A DNA stretch of 64,000 nucleotides from JACKBK01 sp963707275 (GTDB lineage Bacteria > Chloroflexota > Anaerolineae > JAAEKA01): assembly GCA_963707275.1 (NCBI GenBank), contig CAVPPH010000015.1, positions 1-64,000 of the forward strand, given 5' to 3'. A model generated the notes under the pieces. It searched no databases, was not told the DNA's origin, and worked only from the letters and a program-made list of their open reading frames with translations. The stretch's first letter is position 1. Each line of letters opens with the position of its first letter. This document shows positions 18,417 through 30,061 of the stretch, piece by piece. The position numbers and the translations under genes are program-made.

Positions 18417-21400
18417 CTAGTGCCGCACGCTCGGCAACCAGGCGCGGCAAGCCGTCTGCGCCAGACTGGCGTTGCCCGCATGGTCGATCGCAACCGCGCT
18501 GACACAACGGGTGCTCGCCGGAACAAGGTAAGGGCCGCTGTAAACAGTGTAGTTCTCCGGTGGATATTCACTGCTGACCAGTATCTGCGCCACGCCGGAT
18601 CCGCTGGTTCCATCGTCGGCGGTGACAGTGACCAGGTTGGTCTGCGTGCTACGCGTCAGCGTCGCGGCAGGCGGGTTTAGATCCTGCGCAGCCATGCCGG
18701 TCAGTAGTACGCCGGGGTCGGTCTGGACGGGATCGCCGGGCGTGTAACGAAAGGTCAGCGGCGATGGCAGTTGACCCGGCCCTGCCAACGTAAATATAGC
18801 CTCAGAAGTGCCGGTGATGGGCATTCCTGCGAAGACCGTCGTATCGCCAACCACGTCCTGCGTGATGTGGCTGACCCGCAGCAAAGCCGCGCCGTTCATA
18901 TCGGCGCCGACAAGGGTGAGCGTGTACGGTCCACCCGCGGTGATTGTGGCCACAACACTGTCCTGGCCTGGCGAGTAGTCAACGCCGGGAAGTTGGTTCT
19001 CGATACCCGCCGGCTGGTCGGGCAGCGGGCCAGCATGATTACCCGCAGCATCGTAGATATGCAATTCTGCACCGCCCATGAGGGTGATCTCGCTGCCGTT
19101 GATCTGCTCGATAAACTCCAGGTCGGCAGGCATGCCTCCGCCGCTGCACATGGTTCCCCGCAACATGCGATAGAGCATCACATGGACGTCGCTATTGCCG
19201 GGCAGTTGCATGTGGGGAACGTCCTGCAATACGTAGTAGCGATCATCGCCCGGCGGGAGGTTGCCGCCAATCGCGCTGCGCAGCGCGATCGTGTCGTCAC
19301 CAAAGGATTTCTTTTTGGCAAAGGCCAGCTCCGGATGCGGCAAGCAGAAGTTCCGTCCAAACAAGCGGACGCAAATCTCGCGCGGCGAGTACTCGATGGC
19401 GCTGGGCGTCGCCCGGCCTGTGCTGGCAATGCGCTGGCCGAAATACTGATCGGTTAGCAGCGACAGATTGCCGATGCCCTGGTTCTGGAAGGTCAGAGCA
19501 TTGTTGAGCAATGTGGCGTTGCGCCGGCTGGCCAGCCACGTCGTGCTCTGGGCGTAGTCCAGCGGCTCAAGAATGACCTGGGTGCCCTGGAGGCGACTGC
19601 GGATCAGATATGGCGGGGGTGGCGAGCCGCGGTCGGCTGGGCTCGGCGTGAACCACAGCGAGGAGGGCAACAAGTCGTACAACCCGGCAAAGTTCTGAGC
19701 TAGCGACTTGCCCTCCTTCGGATGCAGACCGATACCGATGTCTCCAAAGTGTGCGCCCAGTCCCATGTCGTCGCCCACCTCCATGGCTCTCGCGGACACA
19801 GGACTGCCGATGTAGGGCGTGCCCATGGTGATGAGTTGATCCACCTTTGCCGTGCCGCGGCGCAGGAGGTAGTTGCGCGCCACCACGCCGCCGGTGCTGT
19901 GCGCCATCAGGATTACCTTGTCTTTGCCCGAACGCTGCAATGCCAGATTGATCATATCATCCAGCGCCTGATCCATATCGATGTAGTCTTTGCGCCAGTC
20001 GTAGGGAAAGTAGAACAGCGTCTGCCCATCGACGTAGCCCTGAGCCTCCAGGAACTGATCCAACGGCTCGTAAACCGGCTGGAGTCCGGCGATGTTCCAT
20101 AGCGGCTCTCCGACGACGATGCTCGGACGAATACCAATCATGTCTGCCCGAGGCGTGCGACCATCCGGCTCCAGAGCAAGGGCGTCAAGGTAGCGCCAAC
20201 GCCCAATGAAGGCTGTGGCAATACCTCGTGCGCCCAGCCAGACCAGTTCATTGTCGAGATAGATATGGTCTTCAGGCAGCAGGCAAGCGGGAGAGGGTGG
20301 AATGCTCACGCAAAGATCCAGATTGGGCCGGGTGAGCAAGTTGAACGGGCCGCCGGTGCGCAGTTCACTGCCTGCCAAACCAGGCAGGAAAACGATCGGC
20401 AGGTTTAGTAGTGGCGTCCGGGAAAGCGCACCCGCCTGCACCCAGGGCTGAAACTGCTTGGCAGCTGTCACCGTTTGCAGACCGCCAGGGTTGGTCGGCA
20501 CGGTGAACGTGGCGGCGAAGCTACCGCCCGCCTGAACGGGCACAGTACTCTGTCGGACGCCGTTGAAATAGATTTCGGCGTATCCCAAGCCGCCGGTAGC
20601 TGGGAAGCTTCGCCCAGTCACAGTGATCTGGTCGCTGGCGCAGGTGGTCTTCTTCGATAGGGTGATGGCCGGCAGACTGGGGTCAGGCGTGAACGTATCG
20701 TCCAGCACGGTCAGGTTGTTGCTGCTCTTGTTGCCCACGAACACTTTGCCTGTCACCGGGTCCACCGCCGCGCCAAAGGGGGTAGATCCCGTAGGCAACG
20801 TTGCTACTACCTGATTGTTGGTGCCGTTGATGACACTGACCGAGTTGGAAGTCGAGTTGGTAAAAAAGACATTGCCAGTCTGGGAGTTGACAGCGATGCC
20901 ACCGCCGCCGTCGTCGCCGCCGCTGCCCACCATCACACTGGCCTGAAAACTAAGCCCACTTTCAGCCATCGAGTAGACCTTGACCGCGTTGACATTTCCC
21001 GCCGGCGCACAGGCGATGTACAGCCGGCGCTTGATCACGTTGGTCGCCAGGCCGTACGCCTGGCCACCCGGTCCGCACGCCTGGAGCGTTTGGCCAGGGA
21101 TCTGCGTCCAACCGGCGTTGCCATCCATTGTTGTCACCAGGCCGCCGTTGCGATGACTGATGTAAGCCCGGTTCAACACAGGATCATAGGCCACACCCCA
21201 GGCGCCTGAGCCGCCAGTGGGTTGCGTTGCTCTGATGGTGCCGGTCGGGCCATGCACCACGTACAACAGGTTGTTGCTATGGCTGACCGTCAGCGCCAGG
21301 GCGCCGTCAATCGAGGTGGCCACATTGGTCAGTTGGGCATCAGCGCCGAAGGTGACCAGTTGGAGCGGAGCGAGGGTATCGGCGGTCAGAACGCGCAGCG

Positions 21401-21843
21401 CTCCGCCGCCAAACGTTGCAGCGTAGACAAGCTTGTTTGTTGAATCGACGGCCACGCCCCAGGGGGAATCGCCTAAACCGAACTGGCCAAGCACCGAATA
21501 CTTGAAACCTTCCAGCATCAGCAAGCGATCGTTGTCGCGGCTGGTGATGTACAGCCGGTGCGTGATGGGATCAACTGCCAGGCCGTTGGGAACCTGCAGG
21601 CCCGGAACGGGCACGATGGACTCAGGCTCTGCACTGATTGCCGAGTTGACGAAAGGAATGGTCTGGTTGGCTGACAAGCCAGAACTCTTGAGCCTGAACT
21701 GGGATCGGGCCTCCTGGCCAGACACCGCTCAGGGCAAGGATAACAACAAGCAGACAGAGCGCCAATGGGTTTTGGACGTGCGAGGTGGCACGGTGCGAGA
21801 AAGAGCTTCGGCGAGCACAGTCACGGGAATGCTTCGATAACAT
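18417..21843 (-). CDS. Large secreted lipase/acyltransferase with N-terminal beta-propeller
   Basis: ATG 21843 is preceded by AAGGAGG. A long signal peptide (LALCLLVVILALSG...VQAQ) leads, after one +1 shift near 21690, into a ~1,140-residue protein. Residues ~50-380 are YVTN/NHL-type propeller repeats (LAVDPITHRLYITSRDNDR, GVAVDSTNKLVYAA, GAAVDPVTGKVFVGN). An IPT-like bead follows. Then comes an LCAT-like alpha/beta hydrolase with FLPGLAGSEL, FPYDWRKD and the nucleophile elbow MAHSTGGVVAR. Beta-rich modules make up the rest. Likely extracellular esterase or lipase; substrate unknown. It is convergent with murF-alr. Confidence 0.8.
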
Positions 21844-21916
21844 GGCGGACCTCCTTGCTTGAATAAGCCATGGTGGACCAACACAAGAAATCGGGGACTT
21901 GTGCGAAAAGTCTCTA

Positions 21917-21937
21917 GTACAGATGACGCATCTGTAC
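21917..21937. promoter_or_regulatory. Palindromic operator candidate upstream of lipase gene
   Basis: Perfect 9-bp arms GTACAGATG (21917-21925) and CATCTGTAC (21929-21937) around ACG, 75 bases upstream of the lipase start. The remaining 21844-22160 region shows no gene. Confidence 0.4.
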
Positions 21938-22133
21938 GAATTGGGATACGGGTCCTTGACTCAACAATGGACCGATCTTTTGAGCCGATCCTTTGCGGCG
22001 TCACGGTCCCCTTCCCTGCGTCTGTTTGGCATGTAACTGCTCATCTCCCACCACCTCTCATCCCAAATTCGGAATGACTCATGTCGCTCGTTGTGCCCGC
22101 AAGTCAACGATTTGTCCCCCGTTACCGGCGAGC

Positions 22134-22152
22134 GGCGGTTTGGAAAACCGCC
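22134..22152. terminator. Hairpin after dinG
   Basis: GGCGGTTT (22134-22141) pairs with AAACCGCC (22145-22152). It lies just past the dinG stop; on the minus strand the transcript has a TTTT in the loop side but no T-tail, so termination is only suggested. Confidence 0.4.
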
Positions 22153-22160
22153 CTACATCG

Positions 22161-25065
22161 TCATGCTAACCACTTCCTGGCGGCGCCGGCCAGTGACGAG
22201 AGGGGCGCGCGCTGGACGGTGCATTCGGGCAGGGATTCGAGGAAAAGCTGGCCGTAGCGTTTGGTCAGCACGCGGTTGTCGAGGATGACGCAGATGCCGC
22301 GGTCGCCGCGACTGCGGATCAGGCGGCCAAAGCCCTGACGGAAGCGCAGGATCGCGTCGGGCACCGAGTACTCGTAGAAGGGCTGATCGAAGCTTTCGGA
22401 ACGGGCCGCGACCACCGGATCGCTGGGGACGGCGAAGGGCAGTCGGGTCAGTACCAACCCGCTCAGCGCCTCGCCGACCACGTCCACCCCTTCCCAGAAG
22501 CTGCGCGTGCCCAGCAGCACTGAGTTCTGGTCGCTGCGAAAGCTCTCCAGCAATTGCCGGCGGCTGCCGCCGCTGCCCTGCTGGTACAGCGTAATGCCTG
22601 CCGCCAGCAACTCTGGTCCGATAGCCTCGCCGGTCTGCTTCAGCGCGTAGTTGGACGTGAACAGCGCCAGCGTGCGTCCACCCAGCGCCTTGGCCAGCGC
22701 GGTGACGGCCTGTTCCGTCTGGCGCTGGAAGGCCGAACCGTTGGGATCGCCCATGTCCGTGGGGATGAAGACCAGCGTCGACTCCTTGTAGTCGAAGGGG
22801 GAACCTACGGTGACGGTCTCCGCCTCGCGCGCGTGCAACCGCTCCTGGATATAGTTGTACGTGCCCGCGGTGCGCAGCGTCGCCGAGGTCATAATGACGT
22901 TTTCCTTGGTGTGGAAGAGATGCTGCTCCACCAGCGGACCGACATGCAGCGGCGCATCGTGAATCGACAGCCGCCGGCCATCCCGATCCAATTCCGCCCA
23001 GTAGATACCATTGTCCTCCGGCTGGACAATCGCGGCATGGATGTGCTGGTACGCTTCCAGCACCTCGGTGGCCAGGCTGCCCAAATCGTTGAGAAGCTCG
23101 TCCAGATCGGGCACGCCACTCTCGTCCAGGTCGCCCAGCCCTTTGCGCAGCTTGCCCATCGCCTCGGCCAGCTCGTACAGCGTCGGACCGATCTTGTCCC
23201 AGGCGATCTCGACCTGCTCCCAGGCCGGCTGGGCACGTATCTTGCGATCCAGCCGCACGCGCACGCCGTACTGGCTGTTCTGCCCGCCGTGGTTGTCGCC
23301 GACAAAGCCATGCAGCACCATGAAAAACAGGCCGAGGCGGTCGCGCGCCAGCTCCACCTTTTGCTGCGTCGTGCTGATGTGCCGGTCCAGCTCCTGGCGC
23401 ACCGATGCCGACAGCCCGCCTTTCATCAGCCGCTTGCGCAGGTCGTACAGCACGCCCCGCTCGCCCTCGCCGCCCTCGGGATAGATGTCGGCCAGCAGGC
23501 GCTCCAGGTCGGGCTGCGACGCGGTGAAGCTCAACTGCTGGGTGATCGCGTCCTCCAGGTGGTGCGCCTCGTCGACGATCAGGTGCAGATACTCCGGCAG
23601 CGCGCGGCCGCCAACCGCCACGTCCGACAGCAGCAGCGCATGGTTGACCACGATCAGGTGCGCGCCTTCCGCCTCGCGCCGGTTGCGATAGAAGAAACAG
23701 CGGCCGCCCTGGGTGTTCTCGCAGCGGTCCTGGGAACATCCGCCCACCTCGGTCGCCAGCCGGCTCCAGATCGCGCGGTCGCGGCCGGTGGGCAGCGACA
23801 GTTCGGCGCGGTCGCCGGTGGTCGTCTGAGTCAGCCAGACCAGCACGCGCGCCAGCATCTTCAGCTCGTCCTCGTTCAGGTCGTCGCGGCTGCGCATCGC
23901 ATCCAGCCGCCGCGGGCAGAGGTAGTTGGAGCGCCCCTTCATCAGCGCGACCTGGAAGCCGGCCGCCTGCTCAGCCAGCGTGCGCAGACTGGTGTTCCCA
24001 TCCAGTCCGGCCGCGTCGCCGCTGCGCAGCGCTGCAAAGACCTGCTCGATGTCGGGCAGGTCCTTGGTGAAGAGCTGATCCTGCAGGTTGATGGTGTTGG
24101 TGCTGACCACCACCCGGCGGCGGTTCTGCAGCGCCCAGGCCATAGCCGGCAGCATATAGGCCAGGCTCTTGCCGGTGCCGGTGCCCGCCTCGATCAGCAC
24201 GTGGTCGCCGTTGTTGAACGCCTCAGCCACGGCGCGCAGCATTTCGATCTGCGGCTCGCGGTGCTCGTAGCCGGGGAAAACTTGCGCGAGCGGACCGCCC
24301 GGTTGCAAAAAGCCGGCCAGCCCGTCCACGTCCAGCGGCTCCGTGCTGGCGGCCGGGATCAACTCTTCAGGGAACTGGACGCGCCGCTGCGCCTGCGGGT
24401 TGAGCAGCGGGCCAAGCTCGCCCGCCTCCAGCGCCTTGCGCTCGTAGCTCTTGAGAAAGCGGGTGTGGGTCGCTTCCTTCTCGGCGTCACGGAAGAAGCC
24501 GCGCAGGCTCCACGGGCTGTTGGCCGCCAGACGGTTGATCTCGATCAGCGTCGCCAGCGGCAGGCGGGCCGCCTGGGCCGCCAGCGCGTTGAATAGCCGC
24601 CCCGTCGCCTCGGCGTCGTCAGTGGCGCGGTGTGCGCTGGCCAGCTCGATGCCAAACTCCGCCGCCAGCGCGCCCAGGCTGTAGCTGGAACGGTTGGGCA
24701 GCAGGATGCTGGCCAGCTCGAAGGTGTCGTAGACGGCGTTGTTGAGATACAGCCCGGCCGAGCGCAGAAAGCCCAGATCGAAGCCCGCGCTCTGCGCCAC
24801 CAGCGGCGACGATCCGATGAAACGGCGCAGGTCGGGCAGCACCGTCGTCGATGGACGGCTTGCCGGCCAGATCGCGGTCGCTGATGCCGGTCAGGCTGGT
24901 GATGAAGAAGGAGAGCTTGCGCCGCGGGTTGATCAGGCTCGAGAAGCGATCGACGACCTCGTCGCCGTTGAAACGGACGCAGCCGATCTCGATGATCGCG
25001 TCGCGGTCGGAGTCGAGACCGGTGGTTTCGAGGTCAAGGGCGACGAAGGTTTGGGATGATGGCAT
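22161..25065 (-). CDS. dinG: DinG-type helicase with N-terminal DEDDh exonuclease
   Basis: About 968 residues. N-terminal exonuclease motifs FVALDLETTGLDSDRD and HRATDDAEATG are followed by an XPD/DinG superfamily 2 helicase: P-loop EAGTGTGKS, Fe-S cysteines in CSQDRCENTQGGRC, DEAH box, VIMTSATL, and motif VI QGFGRLIRSRGDRG. The layout matches Bacillus-type DinG. One +1 shift near 24853 separates exonuclease start from the rest; dropping one G gives SIDDVLPDLRRF. Start chosen at ATG 25065; an in-frame ATG at 25137 is possible, and neither has a strong ribosome site. Likely DNA repair. Confidence 0.88.
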
Positions 25066-25201
25066 GTACTTGTGCTCGATGAAGCCCCGCGGCGGGGTAA
25101 CTGGTCGCTCGGTGTGGAATGCATGTTCTGAAGTCATTATACCTAGCAGAGCGACCGAAGCAAACATATGCTGACCGAAAAGGTGATCGAGGCGTCGATG
25201 A

Positions 25202-25233
25202 GAAGTTCGGCTTCTCCTGAAAAGTTGAACTTC
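25202..25233. repeat. Palindromic repeat, GAAGTTCGACTTTT family, copy 1
   Basis: GAAGTTC (25202-25208) and GAACTTC (25227-25233) flank a partly paired centre (GGCTTCTCCTGAAAAGTT), followed by CTGGTTG. Same family as 39649-39678, 39698-39731 and 41043-41078. Confidence 0.6.
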
Positions 25234-25248
25234 CTGGTTGCCGCTCTC

Positions 25249-25277
25249 TTGTGAAGGCTTCCCGGCGGTGTTATAAT
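25249..25277 (+). promoter_or_regulatory. Sigma-70-like promoter of the moxR operon
   Basis: TTGTGA (25249-25254) and TATAAT (25272-25277) with 17-base spacing, about 150 bases before the moxR start, leaving a long structured 5' leader. Confidence 0.75.
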
Positions 25278-25346
25278 CCCCGCGCCGGCCAGCTTTGAAC
25301 GAATTGGGCGTGTTGCCGGTGTCCTGTGTGTACCGCTCTATCAGGT

Positions 25347-25405
25347 CTGACAGTCCTCCCACGAGAGGCACAATAATCCCATTTATCGATAGGACTGTCA
25401 GTCCT
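25347..25405 (+). promoter_or_regulatory. Structured leader with repeated palindromes before moxR
   Basis: CTGACAGTCCT (25347-25357) is the reverse complement of AGGACTGTCAG (25391-25401), giving an 11-bp stem with a 33-base loop. The right arm extends to AGGACTGTCAGTCCT, itself a near-perfect palindrome. This could be an RNA hairpin or a pair of protein sites controlling the operon. Confidence 0.45.
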
Positions 25406-25428
25406 TCGTGGCAACGAAAGGATCCCGC

Positions 25429-26366
25429 GTGATACGAGATACCACCCTCGCCCTGCAAGAGAACATCGGCAAGGTCATTATCGGCAAGGATGGCATGGTC
25501 GAGTTGCTGCTGGTCGCCATGCTCAGCGACGGCCACGTGCTGATCGAAGACGTGCCCGGCACCGGCAAGACGACGCTGGCCAAGGCGCTGGCCCGCTCGC
25601 TGGACCTGAGCTTCGCCCGCATCCAGTTCACCCCTGACCTGCTGCCCTCGGATGTGACCGGCATCAACTTCTACAACCAGAAGACACAGGAGTTCGAGTT
25701 CCGCGCCGGCCCGGTGGTCAGTCAGATCCTGCTGGCCGACGAGATCAACCGGGCGACGCCGCGCACCCAGTCGGCGCTGCTGGAGGCGATGCAGGAGCGC
25801 CAGGTGACGGTGGACCGCGAGACCTACCGCCTGCCGCACCCCTTTCTGGTGCTGGCGACGCAGAACCCCATCGAGCTGGAGGGCACCTTCCCGCTGCCCG
25901 AGGCGCAGGTCGACCGCTTCCTGATGCAGATCAGCCTGGGCTACCCCGACGAGGCGGAGGAGAACGACATCCTGCTGCGCTACCAGCAGTCCGACCCGCT
26001 GGACAGCCTGACGTCCGTCGTGATCAGGCGAGCAGTTGCGAGCCATGCAGGCCGAGGTGCGCAGCATACGCGTCGAAGAGTTCGGTGCGCCAGTATCTGG
26101 TGCGGGTGACGCGAGCCACCCGCGAGCATCAGGCGGTGGAACTGGGTGTCAGCCCGCGCGGCACGCTGGCGCTCTACCGCGCCAGCCAGGCGCTGGCGGC
26201 CGTGCGCGGCCGCAGCTTCGTCATCCCCGACGACGTCAAGCTGCTGGCGCCCTATGTTCTGACCCACCGTATCCACATCAGCCCCCAGACCCGTCTGCGC
26301 GGCCGCACGCCGCAGGAGGTCGTGGGACAGATCGTGTCCGAGGTGCCGGTGCCGGTAGAAGCGTAA
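25429..26366 (+). CDS. MoxR-family AAA+ ATPase
   Basis: Start taken as GTG 25429 with AAAGGA upstream; GTG 25408 is an alternative. Walker A is EDVPGTGKTTLAKAL, Walker B is LLADEINRATPRTQSALLEAM, and sensor 1 is VLATQNPIELEGTFPLPEAQ. Two +1 shifts (near 26025 and 26085) break the C-terminal lid; removing them gives SGEQLRAMQAEVRSIRVEE and SVRQYLVRVTRATREH, ending DDVKLLAPYVLTHRI. MoxR ATPases work with DUF58/VWA proteins as chaperone-like complexes. A DUF58 gene follows two bases later. Confidence 0.9.
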
Positions 26367-26368
26367 CG

Positions 26369-27751
26369 ATGGCCGACGAAAAAGAGCGCATGCAATCAGC
26401 GCCGGTGCGGGCGCCGCTGGTCGTCCCGACCATGATGGGCGGCGGCGTGGCCGCGTCGCAGGCGATCCCCGGCGCACGCGGCCTGCGCGGCCGGCTGGTC
26501 ATCGACGCCAGCAAGGAGACCCAGTTCAGCGACGCCTGGATCGCGATCGCCATCATCCTCTTCGTCGCCGGGCTGGTCTTCCGCCAGGGCAGCCTGATCC
26601 TGATCGCCGGGCTGCTGGCGCTGGTGTCGGCCGTGGCCTGGGCGTGGGACCGGCTGGCGCTGGGCGCGCTGGACTACCGGCGCGACTTCAGCGAGCGGCG
26701 CGCCTTCGTCGGCGAGACGGTCGAGCTGGACCTGACGGTCAGCAACCGCAAGCTGCTGCCGGTGAGCTGGCTGCGCATCGACGACCGTGTGCCGATGGCG
26801 CTGCCGCTGGAGGGGATCGAGGTGCTGCCGACCAACGTGCCCACCGTCGGGCTGGTGCGCATGGTCTACGCGCTGCGCTGGTACGAGCGGGTACACCGCC
26901 GCTACCGCATCCAGTGTACCCAGCGCGGCTTCTTCCCCTTCGGCCCGGCCGACCTGGAGGCGGGCGACCTGTTCGGGCTGTTCAGCCGCAAGCGCCGCAT
27001 CGACAGCCGCCAGTGGTTCATCGTCTACCCGCGCGTCGAAAGCGTGACCGATCTGGGCCTGCCGCCCAAGGAGCCCTTCGGCCCGGTCAAGGCGCAGCGC
27101 CAGCTCTTCGACGACCCGATCCGCACCGTGGGCGTGCGCGACCACCACCCCGAGGACGACTTTCGCCGCATTCACTGGAAGGCCACCGCGCGCCGCCAGG
27201 CGCTGCAAAGCCGCGTCTACGAGCCCTCCACCGCCCAGAACCTGGTCATCATCCTCAACGTGGCGACGCTGGCCAAGCACTGGCAGGGCTACATCCCCGA
27301 ACGCATGGAGCGGGTGGTCAGCGTGGCCGCCTCGGCCGCGACCTATGCCGTGGAGCAGCGCTGGCCGGTGGGCATACTCACCAACGGCGCGCTGCCCGAA
27401 TCGGACCAGGCGGTCAAGGTGCTGCCCGGCCGCAGCACAGGCCAGTTGACGCACATCATGGAGGCGCTGGCTGCGGTCAGCCCGGTGGCGACCCGCCAGA
27501 TCGAGGACCTGCTGCGCGAGGAAAGCCCCAAGCTGCCCTGGGGCAGCACGCTGGTGGTGGTGACCGCGATCGTCACCGATCCGCTGAAGGCGACCCTGGC
27601 CGACCTGCGCGCGCGTGGCCGGCGCATCGTGCTGGCAACCCTGGACGAGGTGGACGAGTCCGATCCGCTGCTGGCAGGGATTCTGGTGCGCAACATCGCC
27701 GGCGGGCTGCCGGCCGGCGAGACGGTGACGCTGCCGGGAGGCGGGTCATGA
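26369..27751 (+). CDS. DUF58 domain membrane-associated protein
   Basis: 460 residues, intact. Two membrane segments at about residues 52-90 (IAIAIILFVAGLVF, LILIAGLLALVSAVAW) precede a beta-rich region. The DUF58 core follows, with the signature DDFRRIHWKATARR and a degenerate VWA-like end. It partners MoxR in this conserved operon type. It overlaps the next gene by ATGA. Confidence 0.9.
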   Translation: MADEKERMQSAPVRAPLVVPTMMGGGVAASQAIPGARGLRGRLVIDASKETQFSDAWIAIAIILFVAGLVFRQGSLILIAGLLALVSAVAWAWDRLALGALDYRRDFSERRAFVGETVELDLTVSNRKLLPVSWLRIDDRVPMALPLEGIEVLPTNVPTVGLVRMVYALRWYERVHRRYRIQCTQRGFFPFGPADLEAGDLFGLFSRKRRIDSRQWFIVYPRVESVTDLGLPPKEPFGPVKAQRQLFDDPIRTVGVRDHHPEDDFRRIHWKATARRQALQSRVYEPSTAQNLVIILNVATLAKHWQGYIPERMERVVSVAASAATYAVEQRWPVGILTNGALPESDQAVKVLPGRSTGQLTHIMEALAAVSPVATRQIEDLLREESPKLPWGSTLVVVTAIVTDPLKATLADLRARGRRIVLATLDEVDESDPLLAGILVRNIAGGLPAGETVTLPGGGS

Positions 27752-29223
27752 GCCAGCTTGCTGCGGGCGCAGCCCGGCCGGCCGGCGGCCGCACGCGCTG
27801 GCGCTATCACACGCTGCGCATCGCCTTCGCCGGCACGGAGATGAGCTGGTTCACGCCCTTCTTCATCGTCTTCGTCCCAGCCGGCGCGCACCTGGCCGCC
27901 GCTGGCGCTGGGCGGGCTGTTGCTGCTGGCGGAGCTGGGCTTCTATTTCTGGTCGGAGTTCGCCGAGCGGCGGCAACTGAGCGGCGGAGTGGAGCGGCTG
28001 GCGGCGCTGCTGGCGCTGCCGGTGTTGATCCTGCTGGGCTGGCGCATCTTTCTCTTCCCAGGCCTGGCGGCGGGCGATATGCGCTGGATACCGGCGGCGT
28101 TCTCCGGTCTGGTCACGTCGCAGGGGGCCGGCTTCTGGGCGATCATGGCGACCGTGCTCTTCCTCTGGTGGCGCGGCCTGTCGCTTAGCCGGCGCGAGTT
28201 CGATTTCGAAGCGGTTTCCTTTTCTTTCCGCGTCGGCCTGCTGTTACTGGTAATCGGCACGCTGCTGCTGTCGGCGACTTCCGAGCGGGAGGTGCTGGCC
28301 TTCATCTTCCCCTTCTTCTTCTTCAGCCTGATCGCCGTCTCGCTGGCGCGACTGGAGGAAGTGGGCCGGATCAAGGGTGACGTCGGGCGGCTGTTCGACC
28401 TGACGTGGCTGGGCATCCTGCTGGGAACCATCGTGGTGGTGCTGGGCATCGGTCTGCTGCTGGTGCTGGTGGCCCGCCCGGAGAGCATCGACGCGATCCG
28501 GTCCGCCTGGGCGCCGGTGGGCAACTGGCTGCTGCACGCCTTCGCCACGGTGGTCACCATCGTGTTGTGGCCCTTCGAGCCGCTGATGCGCTGGCTGTCC
28601 AACCTCTTCGCTGAGGGCTTCCGCCTGATGGAGGAGTCGGGCGCCTTGCAGACATTCCTGGCGGTCGGCCCTATCGAGGTCGAGCAGAACGACCCGGAGG
28701 CCGTGTCACGCGTGTTCGAGATGTTCATCACCGCGGTGCGGATGCTGTGTGGGCTGGGCGTGCTGGCGGCGCTGTTGGGCGGCGGGCTGTGGGTGTTGCA
28801 GCGCGAACGCAGACGGCAACGTGAGGAAGCCGAGGTGCACGAGGATCTGGAGGCCGGACTGGGCGATGCGTTGGCCGGGCTGCTGCGCGGCGTGCGCGAT
28901 CGGCTGCGCGGCGCGGCCAATCTGGTGGGCCAGTTCGGCATGGGCAGCGACCTGTTGACCGCGCTCGTCGGTGCGCAACATCTACGCCAACACGGCCCGG
29001 CTGGCCAAGAAGCGCGGCTATCCGCGCCACAAGGCGCGCACCGCCTACGAGTACCTCCCCGACCTGCAAGCGGCCTTCCCTGCCGCCAGCCGCGAGGCGC
29101 AACAGATCACCGACGCCTACGTGGGCGTCGCCTACGGCGATCTGCCCACCAGCAAGGAGGAGTTGGCTGACCTGCGCGTCGGCGTATGAGCGGCTGAAGG
29201 ACAGTCCACAAACCACTGCCTGA
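27748..29223 (+). CDS. Multi-spanning membrane protein with DUF4129 C-terminus
   Basis: ATG 27748 overlaps the DUF58 stop. Roughly six hydrophobic segments occupy the first two thirds (LLLVIGTLLLSA, LAFIFPFFFFSLIAVSLA, LGILLGTIVVVLGIGLLLVLVA and others). A soluble tail resembling DUF4129 follows (SVRNIYANTARLAKKRGYPR, YEYLPDLQAAFP, ITDAYVGVAYGD). Three +1 shifts lie near 27893, 28968 and 29178; correcting the last gives SAYERLKDSPQTTA and the stop 29221-29223. Such proteins accompany MoxR/DUF58 and transglutaminase genes; no transglutaminase is present here. Confidence 0.75.
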
Positions 29224-29262
29224 CAGCCTTCAACATTCCCCGGCGAAGCAGGTTCCAAGAGC

Positions 29263-29599
29263 CTACAAGTACTCCACCCGTCGGGAAATCTCTTCCGGGT
29301 TCAACATTTCGTAGATCAGAATGAGGCTGCGGATGATCTCGCCAAGGGATCGAGACGTCCTGTTACAGAATGCAATGCCGGGATGGTCCAGGCTGCGACC
29401 GGCAAGACGCAGGAAATCAGTATCATGGGTTACCAGGACGCGTTCAGTCCCCTGAACGTAATCCAGCTGTTCCTCGTCGGTTGCAGATCGCAAGCCGGCG
29501 TCGACAGTGGTCGTTACGTCGATACCATGTTGGCGTAATGCACGCGCAACGTCTGGATCGACCATTTCGTCCAGGTGAAATCGGACTTCTTTCAGGCAC
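29263..29599 (-). CDS. DUF5615 PIN-like toxin
   Basis: About 111 residues. It resembles DUF5615 PIN-like nucleases: RFHLDEMVDPDVARALRQHG with the first Asp, and VLVTHDTDFLRLA with the conserved DTDF. The best start is GTG 29599, overlapping the antitoxin stop. Using it needs removal of one base near 29590, giving MPERVRFHLDEMVD; the shift is again +1. Partner of the upstream DUF433 protein. Confidence 0.75.
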
Positions 29600-29903
29600 G
29601 ACCTAGAGCTTTCAACTTCTCCTGCAAAGGGGAAGGGTTTTGCCGTTGAAACGCCTCGGCAAATGCCATGTCTTCGGCAATTCGCCGATCTACCTCTCCC
29701 TGGTGATCGTAGTAGAAGGCCATGGCCGAATAGACAGCCGCAAGCGGTAACTGATACCGGCCAGATATCTCTTGCAGCGACTGGCCAAGGCGCAGATGCA
29801 TTAATACAATGTCGTCAACCGCGATTCGAGTGTTGACAATGCGCGGCTTACCTCCCCGTGACTGTGGAGTTGCCTCGATGTATTTGTCCAGTACTGCTTC
29901 CAT
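29592..29903 (-). CDS. DUF433 antitoxin
   Basis: 103 residues, ATG 29903 behind AGGAGGA. It has the DUF433 helix-turn-helix pattern GGKPRIVNTRIAVDDIVLMHLRLGQSLQEI and YQLPLAAVYSAMAFYYDH. It is followed directly by the PIN-like toxin, the normal order for this toxin-antitoxin type. Confidence 0.85.
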   Translation of the reverse strand: MEAVLDKYIEATPQSRGGKPRIVNTRIAVDDIVLMHLRLGQSLQEISGRYQLPLAAVYSAMAFYYDHQGEVDRRIAEDMAFAEAFQRQNPSPLQEKLKALGRA

Positions 29904-30061
29904 CAAACAGTCCTCCTGTCGAAACGTCAACTGCTGTCTTGGTTGCCGGCAAGACCGACCTTCCAGGATTGTAACACGCTCCTTCGCTAACGACAACACG
30001 CCCGGTAGCGTCACCATTTCGCGCCCTCGGCTCTCAGTGGCAGGTTCTGGTGAAAGGGAAG

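Noticed and set aside
22554..24596. 680-codon open frame antisense to dinG
   Set aside because: Arg/Ala/Gln-rich shadow frame typical of GC-rich DNA; the opposite strand has clear helicase motifs.
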